6,721 nt of DNA from a bacterium (lineage in GTDB: Bacteria > Gemmatimonadota > Gemmatimonadetes > Gemmatimonadales > Gemmatimonadaceae): contig JAJZRK010000176.1 of assembly GCA_021802745.1 (NCBI GenBank), positions 1 to 6,721 of the forward strand. The letters are read 5' to 3'. Positions 5,714 to 6,721 of this stretch are shown one piece after another. The position numbers and the translations under genes were made by a program. A model generated the notes under the pieces. It was not told where the DNA came from, ran no database searches, and was given only the letters and a program-made list of their open reading frames with translations. The stretch's first letter is position 1, and every line of letters starts with the position of its first letter.

Positions 5714-6721
5714 GTGTCACGCAACCGGATCCCCACGCGCCCCCTCGCGTTTCTATCAATGCTTGCCGTCGCGGCGGCCGCGCTTGGCGCCCAGCCCCCG
5801 ACGCGCGCCGCGCAGACGCCGGCGTCCGCGCCGGACCGCCTCGTCGCGGCGATGCACGGCATCTCCAGCAACGTCATCCTCGACTACGTCAAGGAACTCA
5901 CCGCCGAGAAGTACGGTGGCCGGCTCACGGGAACGGCCGGTTACGATGCGGCGGCGGCGTGGACGGTAAATCTCCTGCGCGGCTGGGGCTATCAGCCGAT
6001 GGGCGACGAGCGAAGCTGGTATCAGAAGTTCCCGAATCCGTACACGCTCGTACTGCCGGGGACCGAACTGTCGCTCCAGGTGCGGCAGGCCGGCGGTGGG
6101 ACGATCGTCAAGTCGTACGTGTGGGAGAAGGAGTTCTACCAGGGATCCACATCCGACTCCGGGCGCGTCACGGCCGAGGCGGTGTACGTCGGCTATGGCG
6201 TCACCGCGCCGGAACTCGGCTATGACGACTACGCCGGTATGGACGTGAAGGGGAAGATCGTCGTGGTGGAGCCCGAGGCGCCGATGGGGCCGATGCCGGA
6301 CACCACGCTGTTCAAGAAGTGGCGACCGTATTCATTCCACAGCTACAAGATCGAGAACGCCGCCAGGCACGGCGCCATTGGCATGGTGTACGACTACCAC
6401 ATCGCGAATCCCAACGCGCGATTCGTGAAGGGGCTCATCCTGACGTACGTCAGCGGCGCGGTACTCGACGACCTGTTCGCGGGTCTGCCGATGACCCATC
6501 GCCAGACGCTGGACCAGATCCGCCAGACGCTGAAGCCGGCGTCGCGGGTGCTCGGCAAGACGATGACGCTCGCCAACAACACGCAGCACCATCCTGAGGG
6601 GATTGGCGCCAACGTGATCGGCGTGCTCCCGGGGAGCGATCCCGCGCTGCAGGACGAGTACATCGTACTCGGGGCGCACCTCGATCATCTCGGCTACAAC
6701 CACGAGTTGATGCCCGGGGCG
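5714..6721 (+). CDS. Secreted M28-family metallopeptidase, N-terminal part (3' truncated by window edge)
   Basis: The first 336 residues of an exported zinc aminopeptidase-like protein. A signal peptide is clear: basic head MSRNRIPTRP, hydrophobic core about 11-25 (LAFLSMLAVAAAALG) and likely cleavage after ALGA26, then a Pro/Ala-rich linker to about 40. Residues 51-105 (ILDYVKELTAEKYGGRLTGTAGYDAAAAW) match the N-terminal segment of M28 peptidases, where 'GR-TGT-GYD-AA' is typical. A region of about 150-290, with VYVGYGVTAPELGYDDYAGMDVKGKIVVV, resembles the protease-associated (PA) insert of this family. NVIGVLPGSDP followed by YIVLGAHLDHLG (317-328) is the start of the catalytic domain, with His322 and Asp324 of the HxD zinc motif. 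The remaining zinc ligands and the catalytic Glu lie beyond the window. The gene follows the operon by 98 nt on the same strand, so read-through is possible, but no pathway link to tyrosine breakdown is evident. The substrate is probably peptides outside the cytoplasmic membrane. Confidence -1.
   Translation, partial: MSRNRIPTRPLAFLSMLAVAAAALGAQPPTRAAQTPASAPDRLVAAMHGISSNVILDYVKELTAEKYGGRLTGTAGYDAAAAWTVNLLRGWGYQPMGDERSWYQKFPNPYTLVLPGTELSLQVRQAGGGTIVKSYVWEKEFYQGSTSDSGRVTAEAVYVGYGVTAPELGYDDYAGMDVKGKIVVVEPEAPMGPMPDTTLFKKWRPYSFHSYKIENAARHGAIGMVYDYHIANPNARFVKGLILTYVSGAVLDDLFAGLPMTHRQTLDQIRQTLKPASRVLGKTMTLANNTQHHPEGIGANVIGVLPGSDPALQDEYIVLGAHLDHLGYNHELMPGA

Noticed and set aside
5647..6225. 192-codon + strand frame overlapping the M28 peptidase start
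   Set aside because: The frame starting at GTG 5714 has a Shine-Dalgarno, a signal peptide and M28 motifs. This one is Arg/Gly-rich and starts without a ribosome binding site.
1..6721. Novel defence, mobile or CRISPR-type system
   Set aside because: No transposase, integrase, nuclease, helicase, toxin or spaced repeat array was seen. All gene products fit metabolism or peptide breakdown.

Overview
This is a high-GC chromosomal window. It has strong G/C preference at third codon positions, which opens long false reading frames on the other strands. It looks like a Gram-negative-type bacterium: the last gene encodes an exported M28-type peptidase with a signal peptide. The gene mix (short bacterial-type homogentisate dioxygenase, secreted M28 peptidase, high GC) would fit Gemmatimonadota or a similar soil or water lineage, but no marker here fixes the taxonomy, so treat that as a weak guess.

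Layout, left to right. (1) The C-terminal part of an aldo/keto reductase on the + strand, cut by the window start. (2) A convergent gene on the - strand for a divergent member of the Glu/Leu/Phe/Val dehydrogenase superfamily; its stop codon lies 3 nt from that of the reductase, inside a short dyad. (3) A 371-nt divergent intergenic region. It holds back-to-back promoter-like sequences whose -35 boxes overlap a 14-bp palindrome, then a long apparent leader with a 12-bp direct repeat, a four-copy 7-bp tandem repeat, a Shine-Dalgarno site and a run of eight C. (4) A tight three-gene + strand operon: 4-hydroxyphenylpyruvate dioxygenase (hpd), homogentisate 1,2-dioxygenase (hmgA) and a PLP-dependent class I/II aminotransferase. 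Its junctions are a 1-nt overlap and a 2-nt gap. (5) A 98-nt spacer with a GC hairpin and a good ribosome binding site, then the first 336 codons of a secreted M28 family metallopeptidase, cut by the window end.

The central genes form the upper tyrosine degradation pathway. The aminotransferase could remove the amino group from tyrosine to give 4-hydroxyphenylpyruvate, Hpd converts that to homogentisate, and HmgA opens the ring to maleylacetoacetate. The later enzymes (maleylacetoacetate isomerase, fumarylacetoacetase) are not in the window. The divergent amino-acid-dehydrogenase-like protein could be a second, NAD-linked way to feed aromatic 2-oxo acids into the pathway, but its substrate is not evident from sequence.

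I found no mobile element, CRISPR array, tRNA or rRNA. Most of the window is ordinary metabolism. The points worth a second look are the unusual dehydrogenase and the compact control region in front of hpd.
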